Positions 7,806-16,071 of a stretch of DNA of 42,262 nt are shown one piece after another; within the stretch, counting starts at the first letter, position 1, and every line of letters begins with the position of its first letter. The stretch covers positions 1-42,262 of the forward strand of contig LUOO01000029.1 of the NCBI GenBank assembly GCA_001626765.1, read 5' to 3'. The position numbers and the translations under genes are program-made. The notes beneath the pieces were generated by a model that was not told where the DNA came from, searched no databases, and saw only the letters and a program-made list of their open reading frames with translations. The DNA is from Maritimibacter sp. REDSEA-S28_B5. GTDB taxonomy: Bacteria > Pseudomonadota > Alphaproteobacteria > Rhodobacterales > Rhodobacteraceae.

Positions 7806-10753
7806 CCCAGCGCCTCGTCGCAGCGTTGGCAGGTGGCGTCGTGCTTGTGGGTGCCCACATCCGGCAGGATCTTCCAGCACCGCTGGCATTTCTCCCCTTC
7901 GGCGGTCTCGAACACCACCGCGATGCCCGGCACGTCGGGCAGGCGGAAGGCTTCGGCGGGTGCCGGATCGGTGGTCACCGACACGTCCGACACGATGCAG
8001 ATGTCGGCGAAGTTGACCGAGCCCAGCGCCTTGGCCAGCTCTGCGTCTTCGACATGCACCACCGGCGCGGCCTCGAGCGAGGCCCCGATCACCTTGTCGC
8101 GGCGCTGCACTTCCAGCGCGGCGGTCACGACCCGGCGGGCGCGGCGGATGCCGGTCCATTTGTCGGCGAGCGTGGCGTCGCGCCAGTCCGCAGGCGTCTC
8201 GGGGATATCGACGAGATGGACCGAGCTGTCCTCGCCCGGGTATCGCTCGAGCCAGACCTCTTCCATCGTGAACACCAGCACCGGAGCGAGCCAGGTGGTG
8301 AGCCGGTGGAACAGGATGTCCAGCACGGTGCGCGCGGCGCGGCGGCGCAGGCTGCCCGGCCCGTCGCAGTAGAGCGCGTCCTTGCGTATGTCGAAGTAGA
8401 CCGATGACAGGTCCACGGTCGCAAAGTTGAAAACCTGCTGGAAAAGCCCCTGGAAATCGTAAGAATCGAAGCCCTGAAGTACGATTTCGTCAAGTTCCGC
8501 GACCCTGTGCAGCACCCAGCGTTCCAGTTCCGGCATATCCGCAACGTCGACCTTCTCGTCGTCCGAGAAGCCCGCGAGGTTGCCCAGGATGAAGCGCATG
8601 GTGTTGCGCAGACGGCGGTAGCTGTCCGCCGTGCCCTTGAGGATTTCCTTCCCGATGCGCAGGTCCACGGTGTAATCCGACTGCGCCACCCAGAGCCGCA
8701 GGATATCGGCGCCGTATTCCTTGACCACCTGCTCGGGCGCGATGGTGTTGCCCAGCGACTTGGACATCTTCATGCCCTTCTCGTCGAGCGTGAAGCCATG
8801 GGTCAGCACCCCGCGATAGGGCGCCCGGCCCTTGGTCCCACAGGCTTGCAGAAGCGACGAGTGGAACCAACCCCGGTGCTGGTCGGTGCCCTCGAGATAC
8901 AGGTCCGCGATCCCGTCTTTGGACCCGTCCGCGCGGTCGCGTAGCACGAAAGCGTGGGTCGAGCCCTTCACGACATTGCAGAGCACACGTTCCTTGAACC
9001 CGTCCTCATACCAGACGTCGGCCCCGCTTGCCTCGAACGCCTCGACGACGCGTGCGTTCACAGTGGCGTCACGCAGCAGGAAATCGGGGTCGGTCGGCAG
9101 CGCACCCTTTTTGGTGAAACAGGTGAGCGGCACGCCCCAGGCGCGTTGCCGCGACAGCACCCAGTCGGGACGCGCTTCGATCATCGAATACAGGCGGTTG
9201 CGCCCGGTCTGCGGCGTCCATGTCACCAGCTGGTCGATGGACGTGAGCGCCCGTTCACGGATCGTATCGCCATAGGTGCCCATGCCGTCGTCGAGTTTGT
9301 AATCGACGGCGGCGAACCACTGCGGCGTGTTGCGGTAGATGACCGGGGCCTTCGAGCGCCAGGAATGCGGGTAGCTGTGCTTGATCTTGCCCCGCGCGAG
9401 CAGGCCGTTCACCTCGACGAGTTTGTCGATGACGGCCTTGTTGGCATCACCCTCGCCGCCCTTGCGGTTGAGGATGTATTTGCCGCCAAAGAGCGGCAGA
9501 TCGGCGCGGAAGCCGCCGTCGTCCATCACGTTGTAGGTGATGACGTCCTTCAGCATTCCGAGATCGCGGTAGAGCTCGTATTCCTCCATCCCGTGCGAGG
9601 GGGCGCAATGGACGAAGCCCGTGCCTTCCTCGTCCGTGACGAAATCGGCGGCGCGGAAATCGCGCGGCTGGTCCCATTCGCCATTCGACCCCTCGGCACC
9701 TGCAAGCGGATGGGCGAGCGTCATGGCGGCGAGCTGATGCGCGGTCACGTCCGAAACCCGCTTCCACTGGCCTTCTTCGAGACGCGCCTTGGCCAAGGTC
9801 TGCGCGGCGAGCTTGTCGGCAAGGATGAAGCGTTCGCCCACCGAGGCCCAGCATTCGTCGGGCGTCTCGGTCACTTCGTAAAGGCCATAGGCATAGTCGG
9901 CACCGAAGACGACCGCCTTATTCGACGGTATGGTCCAGGGCGTCGTGGTCCAGATCACGACCTTCGCGCCAAGGAACTTCTCGCGTGTTGCGGCAACGGT
10001 CGCGGCCACGGCCTCCCGCGACTCGGAGCTTTCCTCCTCGGACGGGCGGTCCTCGTCGGGCAGCGCGAAATCCACGACCGGGAATTTCACCCAGATCGTG
10101 AACGACTCCTTGTCGTGGTATTCCACCTCGGCCTCGGCCAGCGCGGTCTGTTCCACGGGCGACCACATGACGGGCTTCGAGCCCTGATAAAGCGAGCCAT
10201 TCATGAGGAATTTCATGAACTCCTCCGCGATCACCGCCTCGGCGTGGTAATCCATCGTGAGGTAAGGATCGGCCCAGTTGCCGGTGATCCCCAGCCGCTT
10301 GAACTCCTCACGCTGGACGTCGACCCAGCCTTCGGCGAACTTGCGGCACTCCTGCCGGAAGTCGATGACCGGCACGTCGTCCTTGTTCTTGCCCTTCTTG
10401 CGGTATTCTTCCTCGATCTTCCATTCGATCGGCAGACCGTGACAGTCCCAGCCCGGCACGTAGCGCGCATCGCGGCCCATCATCTGCTGCGAGCGCACGA
10501 TCATGTCCTTGAGGATCTTGTTCAGCGCGTGCCCGATGTGCAGGTGGCCGTTCGCGTAGGGAGGGCCGTCGTGCAGCGTAAAGGGCGTGCGCCCGGTCTT
10601 TTCACGCAGGCGGTCGTAGACCCCGATCCGCTCCCACCGTTCGAGCCAGCCCGGCTCGCGGGTCGGAAGCCCGGCGCGCATCGGGAAATCGGTTTCGGGC
10701 AAGTTCAGCGTGTCTTTATACTCGGGCTTTGCGGTGGTCGTGTCGGCGCACAT
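7802..10753 (-). CDS. ileS: Isoleucyl-tRNA synthetase
   Basis: This 983-residue class I synthetase charges tRNA-Ile. The HIGH motif is at residues 72-75 (GHLHIGHALNK) and KMSKS at 662-666 (GMKMSKSLGN). The editing (CP1) domain carries WTTTPWTIPSN, and the C-terminal zinc-binding cysteines are C956, C959, C975 and C978 (CQRCW and CQRCD). This is the bacterial zinc-containing type. An acidic, serine-rich stretch (about 229-262) sits just before the CP1 WTTTPW motif. ogt is coupled downstream. About 220 nt separate it from the SDR gene upstream, so it probably has its own promoter. Confidence 0.97.
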   Translation of the reverse strand: MCADTTTAKPEYKDTLNLPETDFPMRAGLPTREPGWLERWERIGVYDRLREKTGRTPFTLHDGPPYANGHLHIGHALNKILKDMIVRSQQMMGRDARYVPGWDCHGLPIEWKIEEEYRKKGKNKDDVPVIDFRQECRKFAEGWVDVQREEFKRLGITGNWADPYLTMDYHAEAVIAEEFMKFLMNGSLYQGSKPVMWSPVEQTALAEAEVEYHDKESFTIWVKFPVVDFALPDEDRPSEEESSESREAVAATVAATREKFLGAKVVIWTTTPWTIPSNKAVVFGADYAYGLYEVTETPDECWASVGERFILADKLAAQTLAKARLEEGQWKRVSDVTAHQLAAMTLAHPLAGAEGSNGEWDQPRDFRAADFVTDEEGTGFVHCAPSHGMEEYELYRDLGMLKDVITYNVMDDGGFRADLPLFGGKYILNRKGGEGDANKAVIDKLVEVNGLLARGKIKHSYPHSWRSKAPVIYRNTPQWFAAVDYKLDDGMGTYGDTIRERALTSIDQLVTWTPQTGRNRLYSMIEARPDWVLSRQRAWGVPLTCFTKKGALPTDPDFLLRDATVNARVVEAFEASGADVWYEDGFKERVLCNVVKGSTHAFVLRDRADGSKDGIADLYLEGTDQHRGWFHSSLLQACGTKGRAPYRGVLTHGFTLDEKGMKMSKSLGNTIAPEQVVKEYGADILRLWVAQSDYTVDLRIGKEILKGTADSYRRLRNTMRFILGNLAGFSDDEKVDVADMPELERWVLHRVAELDEIVLQGFDSYDFQGLFQQVFNFATVDLSSVYFDIRKDALYCDGPGSLRRRAARTVLDILFHRLTTWLAPVLVFTMEEVWLERYPGEDSSVHLVDIPETPADWRDATLADKWTGIRRARRVVTAALEVQRRDKVIGASLEAAPVVHVEDAELAKALGSVNFADICIVSDVSVTTDPAPAEAFRLPDVPGIAVVFETAEGEKCQRCWKILPDVGTHKHDATCQRCDEALG

Positions 10754-10867
10754 CTCGGGCGTCCTCAGGCTTGGCCCATGCGCGCAAGATGTCTCGCGTC
10801 GCAGATCGGGCGGATCGGATTTTGGCTGTTTTTATGCTTGGGGCGGCGCGGGGTCCATACGCCTTGT

Positions 10868-10894
10868 CCCGGCGTCTCGTGTCAGAGAGCCGGG
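10868..10894. other. Hairpin in the ileS leader region
   Basis: CCCGGC (10868-10873) and GCCGGG (10889-10894) flank an inner TCTC/GAGA pair with one bulged base and a 6-nt loop. It lies between the SDR gene and ileS, both read leftward. It has no T tract, so it is not a clear intrinsic terminator; it could be a leader structure of ileS. I see no other feature in 10754-10973. Confidence 0.35.
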
Positions 10895-10973
10895 CTCGTA
10901 ATTCGAATGATCATGCCCATCGAAACCATGGGGGCCATATAACGCGAGCGGCGTGCGTGGACAAGCCCCGCGC

Positions 10974-12272
10974 CTAGCGCGTTTCCATGATCTGGCGGGC
11001 GACGAGGGCGAGCAGAATGGTCGGCAGTACGCTCACCGGACCGCCGACGGGTTCGAGCCAGAGCGCGGGCATCAGGGCCGCAGCAGAGACGACATAGCAG
11101 GCCGCGAGAAGTGCGACCCCCAGAAGCGCCGCGGAGGTCCAGCGCCGCACGAACAGCGCGACGCCGACGCCGACCGTGGTCAGCGCGAAGACGATCGTCA
11201 GGGCCACCCTGAACGGGGCGTGCTCCTGCGAATGGGCCACAAGCTGCGAGGTCGCCTCGACGTTCGCCAGCACGAGAAGGCCCGAGACGATCGTCTGGAG
11301 TGCGAGCACCACCGTCACGAAAGGCCCGAGGAGCTGCATCCTGGCAAACATGCGGTCCTCCGCCGTCGCGCGCCAAAGCGCGCGGATCTCGAACAGCGAG
11401 TGGGCCGGGCGCCCAAGAACCGCTTCGGTCTGGGCCGGGTTTCCCGCGACCCCCTGTTCAAGACTGCGCAACACGTCGGACCGCATCGGGGATCGCCAAC
11501 CAAGGTAGCCGAAACCGTCCATCACGCGGCCCAAGACCCGGACGAAACCGCGCGGAAACACGATCTCGGCCCGCGGCGCACCGTATCTCAGCCAGCTCCG
11601 CGTCTCGACGACGATATCGCGCAGACAATGCGGCGTCTCCTCGACAAGATCGGCGGTTGTGCCGGGCGGCACCTGCCCCTTGATCGCGCGCCGCACGGCG
11701 AGCGCCACATCGTCGGCAGAAATCGTCTGCAACCGCGCTTCGGGCAAGAAAACAGGGAGAACGCCGGGAAACCCGGCAAGGACGCGGATCAGCGTCACAT
11801 TGCCATAGGCCGACCGCGCCGCGACAAAGCCGGGGCGGAAGATCCACCACCGCGTGTGGCTTTCGCGGATCAGCGCATCGCCCTCGCCCTTGGTCCGGTA
11901 GTAGTCGATGGGGCTTTGCGGATCGGCCCCGGCGGCTGAAATCTGCACCAGCGCCACATCGGCCTTTTCGCAGGCCAGCACCAGGGCCCCGATGCTTTCC
12001 AGATGCACGACCTCGAGCCTGTCGCGCGGGTTCGCCTGCAGGGCGCCGGCGCAGTTCACCACCACGTCGATCCCCCGGAGCACCGCCATCCAGGCATCGC
12101 GCGAGATCATCTGGCGCAGGTCGGCAAAGACCCAGGCGAGGTTCGGAAACACCTTGAGCGCGACGTCACGGTCGCGCCCCAGACCCACGACCTCGTGCCC
12201 CTGCGCGAGAAGGTCATCGACCATATGGGACCCGATCAGGCCATAGGCCCCCAGAACGAGGATACGCGACAC
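10974..12272 (-). CDS. SDR-family oxidoreductase with DoxX-like membrane C-terminus
   Basis: This 432-residue fusion has an N-terminal NAD(P)-binding Rossmann domain of the atypical/extended SDR type (ILVLGAYGLIGSHMVDDLL, glycine motif at residues 8-14; VVNCAGALQ; DYYRTKGEGDALI with the YxxxK-like pair; IFRPGFV). The C-terminal ~120 residues contain four hydrophobic segments resembling DoxX. Such fusions are known in proteobacteria with no assigned substrate. The start is a GTG at 12272 behind GGAG with a 6-nt spacer. Only 30 nt separate it from ycjF, so it probably belongs to the ycjX-GNAT-ycjF transcript. Confidence 0.82.
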   Translation of the reverse strand: MSRILVLGAYGLIGSHMVDDLLAQGHEVVGLGRDRDVALKVFPNLAWVFADLRQMISRDAWMAVLRGIDVVVNCAGALQANPRDRLEVVHLESIGALVLACEKADVALVQISAAGADPQSPIDYYRTKGEGDALIRESHTRWWIFRPGFVAARSAYGNVTLIRVLAGFPGVLPVFLPEARLQTISADDVALAVRRAIKGQVPPGTTADLVEETPHCLRDIVVETRSWLRYGAPRAEIVFPRGFVRVLGRVMDGFGYLGWRSPMRSDVLRSLEQGVAGNPAQTEAVLGRPAHSLFEIRALWRATAEDRMFARMQLLGPFVTVVLALQTIVSGLLVLANVEATSQLVAHSQEHAPFRVALTIVFALTTVGVGVALFVRRWTSAALLGVALLAACYVVSAAALMPALWLEPVGGPVSVLPTILLALVARQIMETR

Positions 12273-12302
12273 AGGACACTCCGAAACCAGCCAGACGGGC
12301 GG

Positions 12303-13307
12303 TTACGAGGTCCCGAATAGCCCCGTCAGCGCCCGTTTGATGAGGTTGGTAACAGAGGGACGTTTCCCTCTGGTAAACGGCAATGGGCGACAGACCTCCA
12401 TCGCGGCGACGCCCACGCGGGCGGTCAGCGCTCCGTTCACGACGCCCTCGCCGAAGCGGCGCGAAATGCGCGACAGCGCCGTGCCGCCCGCGACCGAGCC
12501 GATGAGGTCATCGCCGACCGCGACCGCCCCGGTGGCGACGAGATGCGTCATCACCGCGCGGGTGAGCCGCCAGGCCCCCAGCGCGCCGGAGCGCCCGCCA
12601 TAGATGTCGGCCACCCGCCGGATCATGCGGATATTCGCGGTCAGCGCCGTCGCCACATCGGCCAGCGCCAGCGGCACCACGGCGGTCACCGTGGCCACCT
12701 GCCGCGTCGCCGCCTCGACCTCGCGCTTGGCCGCCTCGTCAAGCGGCAGGAGCAGTTCCGCCTCGGCCAGGTGAATGAGCCCGTCGGCATCGAAGACCTG
12801 CGCCTCGCGCTCCTCCATCCGGTCGAGATACCAACGCATCTCGGAACGGGCGCGGAACAGGCGTTTCAGGTCAGAGACCACCGCTTTCGCCTCGGCAAGG
12901 TCCTGATGGGCGATGGCGGCTTCGGCGGCGGAATGGATGTGATCGACCCGGCGCAGACGGGCAAAGGCGGCCAACTCGCGGATCGTGATGATCGCGAGGA
13001 CGAGCAGGAAGCCAGCGAAAAGCGCCGTCGCAATCAGCCCCAGCACGGGGTTCCGGTTCAAGAGGTCCGTGACCCAGTTCCACGCCGCGACCGACGCCAT
13101 GAAGCCCACGAGCGACAGCGCAAAGCTCCAGAACCAGCGCGACAGTTTCGACGGCTTCTTCGCCGCGATCCGCGCCGCCATCTCCATCGCGCGGGGTTCC
13201 GGCAGACCGGGGTCGGGATCGGGCACCGGCGGGGCCGAGGCGGGGGTCTCCTTGGCCGCGCCCTCGCCTTCGAGGTCGATGAGGATCGGACCCGATTTCT
13301 TCATCAT
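12303..13307 (-). CDS. YcjF/TIGR01620 family membrane protein
   Basis: This is a 334-residue inner-membrane protein with a proline-rich cytosolic N-terminus and two adjacent membrane helices (WSFALSLVGFMASVAAWNWV and VLGLIATALFAGFLLVLAIITI). It ends in the DUF697-type region (PLALADVATALTANIRMIRRVADIYGGR, and GDDLIGSVAGGTALSRISRRFGEGVVNGALTARVG). It is the usual genomic partner of YcjX. The start chosen is ATG 13307, because it overlaps the stop of the acetyltransferase gene (ATGA), although an in-frame start 15 nt upstream is possible. Function is unknown; membrane-stress roles have been suggested for the E. coli pair. Confidence 0.87.
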   Translation of the reverse strand: MMKKSGPILIDLEGEGAAKETPASAPPVPDPDPGLPEPRAMEMAARIAAKKPSKLSRWFWSFALSLVGFMASVAAWNWVTDLLNRNPVLGLIATALFAGFLLVLAIITIRELAAFARLRRVDHIHSAAEAAIAHQDLAEAKAVVSDLKRLFRARSEMRWYLDRMEEREAQVFDADGLIHLAEAELLLPLDEAAKREVEAATRQVATVTAVVPLALADVATALTANIRMIRRVADIYGGRSGALGAWRLTRAVMTHLVATGAVAVGDDLIGSVAGGTALSRISRRFGEGVVNGALTARVGVAAMEVCRPLPFTRGKRPSVTNLIKRALTGLFGTS

Positions 13308-13759
13308 GCGCCCTGCTCCCACTGGTAACGTATCTCGGTCAGCCCCTCGTCATTGGCCGCGCCAAAACCCATCGGGCGGAACCCGGCGGCATCGTAGAAC
13401 CGGCGGGCGTCATGGTTGGCGGCATGGGCGTAGAGCGTAAGGCTTGGGTAGGCGCCCTGGGCGTGGGCCATGAGCGCGCGCCCGATGCCAAGCCCCCGGT
13501 GCGCCTGCGACAGGTAAAGACCATGCACACAGCCCTCCCCCACCGCGATGAACCCCACGACCCGGCCCCGCAGCCGCGCGACCCGGACCCAGCCTCGCGC
13601 GATGAGGTCCCGCGCGATCCGCGCCTCGTCGGCCCGTGTCCGGGTCCGGCGCATCCAGACGGGCTCGTCCACCGCGTCCGACAGGATACGCGCCACGGCG
13701 GGCGCATCCCAACGATGGGCGCGGCTGATCCTGAGACCTTGCGGGACGGCGCCGGTCAC
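13304..13759 (-). CDS. GNAT family N-acetyltransferase
   Basis: The 151-residue protein has the GNAT acetyl-CoA-binding motif (LYLSQAHRGLGIGRALMAHAQ, residues 81-101, with R88-G-L-G-I-G) and the motif B region ARRFYDAAGFRPMG. It overlaps both neighbours by 4 nt (ATGA at each end), which places it firmly in the ycjX-ycjF operon. The substrate is unknown. Confidence 0.88.
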   Translation of the reverse strand: MTGAVPQGLRISRAHRWDAPAVARILSDAVDEPVWMRRTRTRADEARIARDLIARGWVRVARLRGRVVGFIAVGEGCVHGLYLSQAHRGLGIGRALMAHAQGAYPSLTLYAHAANHDARRFYDAAGFRPMGFGAANDEGLTEIRYQWEQGA

Positions 13760-15171
13760 AGTCGGTCCCCGATCAGAAACTCCGCCGCCCGGTCGAGCCG
13801 GATATGCGGCGGCCCCTCGCCCGGTTTGAGCGTGATCTCGGCGGGTCGGAACCGCATGATCCCGTAGTCCGCGTCGAGCCAGTCCTCGGCCCCATCGCGG
13901 GCGGGTTTCAGAAGCTGCATCGGGTCCTCGGGCAAATCGCCCGGATAGAACGCCGCGCGCTTGCCTGTGTCGAGCAATTCGCCGCGCACGCAGTCGAGCT
14001 TCTGCCCCTGATGGTCGAGCGTTTCCTCCGTCGTGGTCCGAAGCGCGGCGATGGACATGGCCCCGGTCTGCGCCCCGGCAAAATCCGCCCGGTCGCGGGC
14101 GTCGCGCATGAGGGCCGCCATGATCGCGGTCAGGCGGGCATGCTGGCGGTGGTGCAGGTGATCAGCCTTGGTCGCGCAAAAGAGGATCTTCTCCACCCGG
14201 CGGCCGACGAAAAGCTGGGTGAGCCAGGCGTTGCGCCCCGGACGGAAGGCCGAGAGGATTTCCGCCATGGCGCGCCGCAGGTCCTCGAGCGCGGCAGGCC
14301 CCGCATGGATCGCGCCCAGCACATCGACGAGCACGACCTGCCGGTCGATCCGGGCAAAATGGTCGCGAAAAAAGGGCTTCACCACCTTGGATTTATAGGC
14401 CTCGAACCGCCGCTCGAACTCACGGTAGAGCGAGCCGCGCGGGATGCGCTCGGGCTTCGGCAGCGGCGCGAAGGTGAGCGCGGGCGAGCCCTCCATCTCG
14501 CCGGGCAGAAGGAAGCGCCCCGGCGTGCAGTCGGAAAACCCGGCCTCCCGCGCGGTGCGCAGGTAGGTGGCAAAGCTGTCGGCAAGGGATTTCGCTTCGG
14601 GTTCCTCGAAGCGTTCGGTGAGCTGGGTGGTCTTGGCCAGCGACAGGAACGCCTGCGCCATCTCGCGCGGCTGTGCGCGGGCGAGCGCATCCGCCGACCA
14701 CGTGGCGTAGTCCTGGTCGAGAAGCGCCAGGTCGAGGAGCCATTCGCCGGGGTAGTCCACGATGTCGAGGTGAACGGTGCGTGGGCTGCGCACCCCCGCA
14801 AGCAGCCCGCCAGGTTTGATACGGAAGGACAGGCGCAGCTCGGATATCGCACGGGTCGAGTCGGGCCAATGCGGATTGGGCCCGGTCATAGCCGACAGAT
14901 GCGTCTCGTAATCGAAGCGCGGCACGTCGTCATGGGGCTGCGGCTGGAGAAAGGCGGTCAGGATGCGCCCCTCGGCGGCGGGAACGAGGCCCACCATCCG
15001 CTCCCGGTTCATCAGGTTCGCCACGAGCGAGGTGATGAACACCGTCTTGCCCGACCGAGACAGCCCGGTGACCCCAAGCCGGATCACCGGCTCGAAGAGC
15101 GCTTCGTTCACCCCGTCGCCCACCGCCTCGATCTGGCGGTAGATGCCGTCTGCTATGTCACCGAGCCCCAA
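13756..15171 (-). CDS. YcjX family P-loop protein (DUF463)
   Basis: YcjX is a predicted cytosolic NTPase of unknown role. The P-loop GLSRSGKTVFITSLV is at residues 36-50, and other conserved stretches include HLDIVDYPGEWLLDL, RQVVLVDVLGAIHAG and FCATKADHLHH. I place the start at the TTG at 15171 (LGLGDIADGIYRQ; 471 aa), because AAGGAG lies 6 nt upstream and the family normally begins near this point. A TTG 17 codons further upstream (15222) would add an unconserved proline-rich tail and has no ribosome-binding site. It is first gene of the ycjX-GNAT-ycjF-SDR cluster. Confidence 0.9.
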   Translation of the reverse strand: MGLGDIADGIYRQIEAVGDGVNEALFEPVIRLGVTGLSRSGKTVFITSLVANLMNRERMVGLVPAAEGRILTAFLQPQPHDDVPRFDYETHLSAMTGPNPHWPDSTRAISELRLSFRIKPGGLLAGVRSPRTVHLDIVDYPGEWLLDLALLDQDYATWSADALARAQPREMAQAFLSLAKTTQLTERFEEPEAKSLADSFATYLRTAREAGFSDCTPGRFLLPGEMEGSPALTFAPLPKPERIPRGSLYREFERRFEAYKSKVVKPFFRDHFARIDRQVVLVDVLGAIHAGPAALEDLRRAMAEILSAFRPGRNAWLTQLFVGRRVEKILFCATKADHLHHRQHARLTAIMAALMRDARDRADFAGAQTGAMSIAALRTTTEETLDHQGQKLDCVRGELLDTGKRAAFYPGDLPEDPMQLLKPARDGAEDWLDADYGIMRFRPAEITLKPGEGPPHIRLDRAAEFLIGDRL

Positions 15172-15257
15172 GGAACACTCCTTTGTTTCAGGGAACATAA
15201 GGGGCGGAAGGGGCAGGTTCAAATGGGGTTTCGAATTGCGCTTTGCGCAATCCGACC

Positions 15258-15325
15258 GGTTGGGGAGAGGCGCGCCGCCATTGTCGCTCGGACCAATGGC
15301 GCGACAATGGCAGCCTCCCCAAACC
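15258..15325. repeat. Long imperfect inverted repeat between hisG and ycjX
   Basis: An 11-bp perfect stem GCCATTGTCGC (15277-15287) and GCGACAATGGC (15301-15311) is extended outward by imperfectly complementary arms (15258-15271 and 15313-15325, GGTTGGGGAGAGGC against GCCTCCCCAAACC). It follows hisG in the direction of transcription but has no T tract. It may act as a transcript-stabilising or REP-like element, and it directly adjoins a dispersed repeat at 15331-15359. Confidence 0.6.
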
Positions 15326-15330
15326 CCTCT

Positions 15331-15359
15331 CCGGGATATTCATGAACCAGAGAAGGAGG
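15331..15359 (+). repeat. Dispersed repeat, copy A
   Basis: This 29-nt stretch (CCGGGATATTCATGAACCAG and following nine bases) matches 22 of 29 positions of the reverse complement of 36901-36929. Both copies lie next to a GC-rich hairpin. Similar TATT-TGAA elements recur between genes in Rhodobacterales, as far as I recall. Confidence 0.5.
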
Positions 15360-15372
15360 AATCCGGCCGGTG

Positions 15373-16071
15373 TCAGCCGTCAAGACCCAGTTGGCGGAGG
15401 AGCGCCTTCAGCGTCGCGCGGTCGTCCTTGGGCCAGTCGGCCTTTCGCGACTTGAAGAGCGTCGCCTGGCTGCGGTGGACCGGGCCGCCCGCGAGAATTT
15501 TGAGGTGATTGGCGCGCAGGGTTTCGCCGGTCGAGGTGATGTCGGCGATCGCCTCGGCGGTTTCGTTCTTGACCGTGCCTTCGGTGGCACCCTGGCTATC
15601 GACGAGCTGGTAATCAGCCACGCCCTGTTCACGCAGGTGATCGCGAATGAGCCGGTGATATTTCGTGGCGATGCGCAGGCGGAAGCCGTGCTGGCGACGA
15701 AAGGCGGCTGCGACTGCGTCGAGGTCGTCGAGCGTGGTGACATCGACCCACGCCTTTGGCACCGCGATGATGAGGTCGGCGTGACCAAAGCCCATGGGGG
15801 CCAACTCGCGCACCTGTTCTTCCCAGAGCCCGAGCTTTTCGCGCACGAGGTCCGAGCCGGTCACGCCCAGGTGGATACGGCCCTCGGAGAGCTCGCGCGG
15901 GATTTCCCCTGCCGACAGGAGCACGAGTTCCACGCCCTCGATTCCCGCGACCGCGCCCGCATATTCGCGGTCCGACCCGGTGCGCGACAGCGTCACGCCG
16001 CGGTGGGCAAACCAGTCGAAGGTCTTTTCCATGAGCCGACCCTTGGAGGGCACGCCGAGCTTGATCGTCAT
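15373..16071 (-). CDS. hisG: ATP phosphoribosyltransferase, catalytic subunit (short form)
   Basis: HisG catalyses the first step of histidine synthesis, joining PRPP and ATP. At 232 residues it is the short HisG form that lacks the C-terminal regulatory domain and needs HisZ. Visible family features are LGVPSKGRLMEKTFDWF at the N-terminus, the EGVELVLLSAGEIPRELSEGRIHLGVTGSDLVRE region, and ATKYHRLIRDHLREQG. The ATG at 16071 overlaps the hisZ stop by 4 nt (ATGA). Histidine feedback control would act through the HisZ complex. Confidence 0.95.
   Translation of the reverse strand: MTIKLGVPSKGRLMEKTFDWFAHRGVTLSRTGSDREYAGAVAGIEGVELVLLSAGEIPRELSEGRIHLGVTGSDLVREKLGLWEEQVRELAPMGFGHADLIIAVPKAWVDVTTLDDLDAVAAAFRRQHGFRLRIATKYHRLIRDHLREQGVADYQLVDSQGATEGTVKNETAEAIADITSTGETLRANHLKILAGGPVHRSQATLFKSRKADWPKDDRATLKALLRQLGLDG

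Noticed and set aside
7806..8159. N-terminal extension of ogt into the ileS 3' end
   Set aside because: It is in the wrong frame for IleS and rich in Arg/Gly, and the family N-terminus fits the GTG at 7805.
8954..10942. 662-codon open frame antisense to ileS
   Set aside because: It is the complement of clearly coding ileS sequence and shows no protein family features.
15172..15222. Longer YcjX from a TTG at 15222
   Set aside because: The extra 17 residues are unconserved and lack a ribosome site, while TTG 15171 has AAGGAG at 6 nt.
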